Below, piece after piece: positions 13,850 to 14,309 of a DNA stretch of 14,309 nt (within the stretch, counting starts at the first letter, position 1; the number at the start of each line of letters is the position of its first letter). Location: the NCBI GenBank assembly GCA_016200765.1, contig JACQEC010000088.1, positions 1 through 14,309 of the forward strand, written 5' to 3'. Source of the DNA: Chloroflexota bacterium (lineage in GTDB: Bacteria; Chloroflexota; Anaerolineae; JACRMK01). The translations under genes and the position numbers were made by a program. The notes under the pieces were generated by a model, which was not told the DNA's origin, did not search any database, and saw nothing but the letters and a program-made list of their open reading frames with translations.

Positions 13850-14112
13850 GCTCGCGGCGGAGCGGAGCGTTGGGCGAAGGCGCGGCTGATGAGTGAAGCC
13901 GGATTGGGGATGGGTTGAGAGAGGTCGTCGGCGCCGGGGGGCCAGCCATAGGCCGCGCGCACAACCAGACGCTCGCTCTGTGAGTCAAGCAGTGCGACCT
14001 GACTGAAATCGGCAGTGGGCAATTCTGTGGCGGCGCGGGCGACTTGCTGCAACAACTCCTCGGCGGTTGAAGCAGCCTGCAGATCGTGCAAATAGACGGG
14101 GATACGGCTCAT
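13555..14112 (-). CDS. N-terminal fragment of the GAF/GGDEF gene (start of GAF1), frameshifted
   Basis: This frame begins at the ATG at 14112, which sits 13 bases after a good -10 box, so the messenger would have a very short leader. It encodes the start of the first GAF domain: VYLHDLQAASTAEELLQQVA, then FSQVALLDSQSERLVVRAAYG and a linker ASLISRAFAQR. After about residue 78 (near 13875) the sequence turns Arg/Ser-rich and loses all similarity, because the homologous reading continues in another frame. As written it would make a 185-residue truncated product. Confidence 0.65.
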   Translation of the reverse strand: MSRIPVYLHDLQAASTAEELLQQVARAATELPTADFSQVALLDSQSERLVVRAAYGWPPGADDLSQPIPNPASLISRAFAQRSAPPRACPSPSVSRRSARSSRIRGRATTLARAKSRRLPCWRVRPLSPWTKRGWSRSFNGRSANCSGCTIRRSPPPARWKPIYSSAGFMSICGNYSLPIRWSSR

Positions 14113-14125
14113 GGCTTACGCCGCA

Positions 14126-14154
14126 ATCGTATCAGAAGGAGGGCTGAAAGTCAA
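14126..14154 (-). promoter_or_regulatory. Sigma70-type promoter for the GAF/GGDEF-C39-mtnN operon
   Basis: On the minus strand, TTGACT (14154-14149) and TACGAT (14131-14126) are separated by exactly 17 bases. TG stands one base before the -10 box, giving an extended -10. The predicted start point is about 7 bases after the -10, leaving a leader of roughly 7 bases or less before the ATG at 14112, so translation may be nearly leaderless. Confidence 0.6.
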
Positions 14155-14207
14155 AAAAGATGATTCGGCGGCAGCAATTCTCCATTTGGGAAACAAGAGG
14201 GCGGGCA

Positions 14208-14309
14208 TTAGGGTGAAGCTCCCAACTCCAGTTGAGTAGCCATGAACTGAAACAAGTGTGACCAAGACTGAAAGTAGAAATAGCGGGTCAGCGTGCGCAC
14301 ATCGTCCCA
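14208..14309 (-). CDS. 3' end of an unidentified gene, possibly a transposase (partial at window edge)
   Basis: The minus strand is open from the window edge to a TAA at 14208-14210, 33 codons, reading ...DVRTLTRYFYFQSWSHLF and then QFMATQLELGASP. The aromatic-rich pattern (TRYFYFQSW...LFQFM) reminds me of the C-terminus of DDE transposases of the IS4-like kind, but this is memory-based and weak. Between this stop and the next gene are about 95 bases holding the promoter at 14126-14154. No inverted repeat marking an element end is evident. Confidence 0.4.
   Translation of the reverse strand, partial: WDDVRTLTRYFYFQSWSHLFQFMATQLELGASP

Larger units (their letters stand above)
9589..14112 (-). 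pseudogene. Multi-GAF diguanylate cyclase gene, whole locus, with two compensating frameshifts
   Basis: The ancestral gene runs from the ATG at 14112 to the TAG at 9589 and would encode about 1,507 residues: roughly eight GAF domains followed by one GGDEF domain. GAF homology leaves the first frame near 13870-13885, continues in a second frame, and returns to the first near 13175-13195. The two shifts have opposite sign and are about 690 bases apart. The original frame contains stop codons in between, so no full protein is made from this sequence as written. A well-formed promoter and intact GGDEF residues argue that decay is recent or that the shifts are sequencing errors. The three open pieces are described separately. 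Confidence 0.7.

Overview
This is a GC-rich bacterial window with a few AT-rich islands. It carries ordinary metabolic genes embedded in a dense set of short palindromic and tandem repeats. The gene content (LutABC, a long YfhO-type membrane protein, a YgiT-type zinc-finger protein, a protein with about eight GAF domains plus GGDEF) and the style of the repeats suggest an Anaerolineae-like Chloroflexota bacterium. That assignment is an inference, because no rRNA, tRNA or ribosomal protein gene is present to confirm it.

Left part, plus strand. A gene tail (3-95) is followed by a small YgiT-type zinc-finger gene (114-341). Next come about 450 bases of repeat-filled spacer. A lactate-utilisation operon lutA-lutB-lutC (824-3481) follows, its genes overlapping by a few bases, behind an extended -10 promoter. 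A YfhO-like membrane protein gene (3462-6092) overlaps the end of lutC. An AT-rich hairpin closes this block, and a class II aldolase gene with its own strong ribosome binding site follows (6169-7527).

Right part, minus strand. Reading from right to left, a sigma70-type promoter (14126-14154) precedes a gene for a cytoplasmic protein of about eight GAF domains plus a diguanylate cyclase (14112-9589), broken by two compensating frameshifts. A C39-like peptidase/TPR lipoprotein gene (9585-8299) and an MTA/SAH nucleosidase gene (8285-7530) follow with 3 and 13 bases between genes, so they look co-transcribed. This operon converges on the aldolase gene with 2 bases between the stop codons. At the far right edge is the tail of another minus-strand gene, perhaps a transposase.

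The most unusual feature is what the repeats do. One palindromic family (core CCCCTCTCCCA, a short loop, then TGGGAGAGGGG, followed by CCGGGGGTGAGG) lies in the lutA leader, where it supplies the Shine-Dalgarno-like sequence. It also lies in frame inside lutC, as four 51-base tandem units inside the yfhO-like gene, at the 3' end of the nucleosidase gene where it supplies the stop codon, at the 5' end of the C39 gene, and as a longer relative inside a GAF domain. Other repeats supply the end of the YfhO protein, part of the lipoprotein signal peptide and the N-termini of LutB and LutC. This resembles the in-frame palindromic elements known in Rickettsia.

Two further oddities affect function. 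LutB appears to lack about 55 residues covering the most conserved motif of its LUD domain. The multi-GAF cyclase gene has one shift each way, about 690 bases apart, so it is either a young pseudogene or carries two assembly errors.
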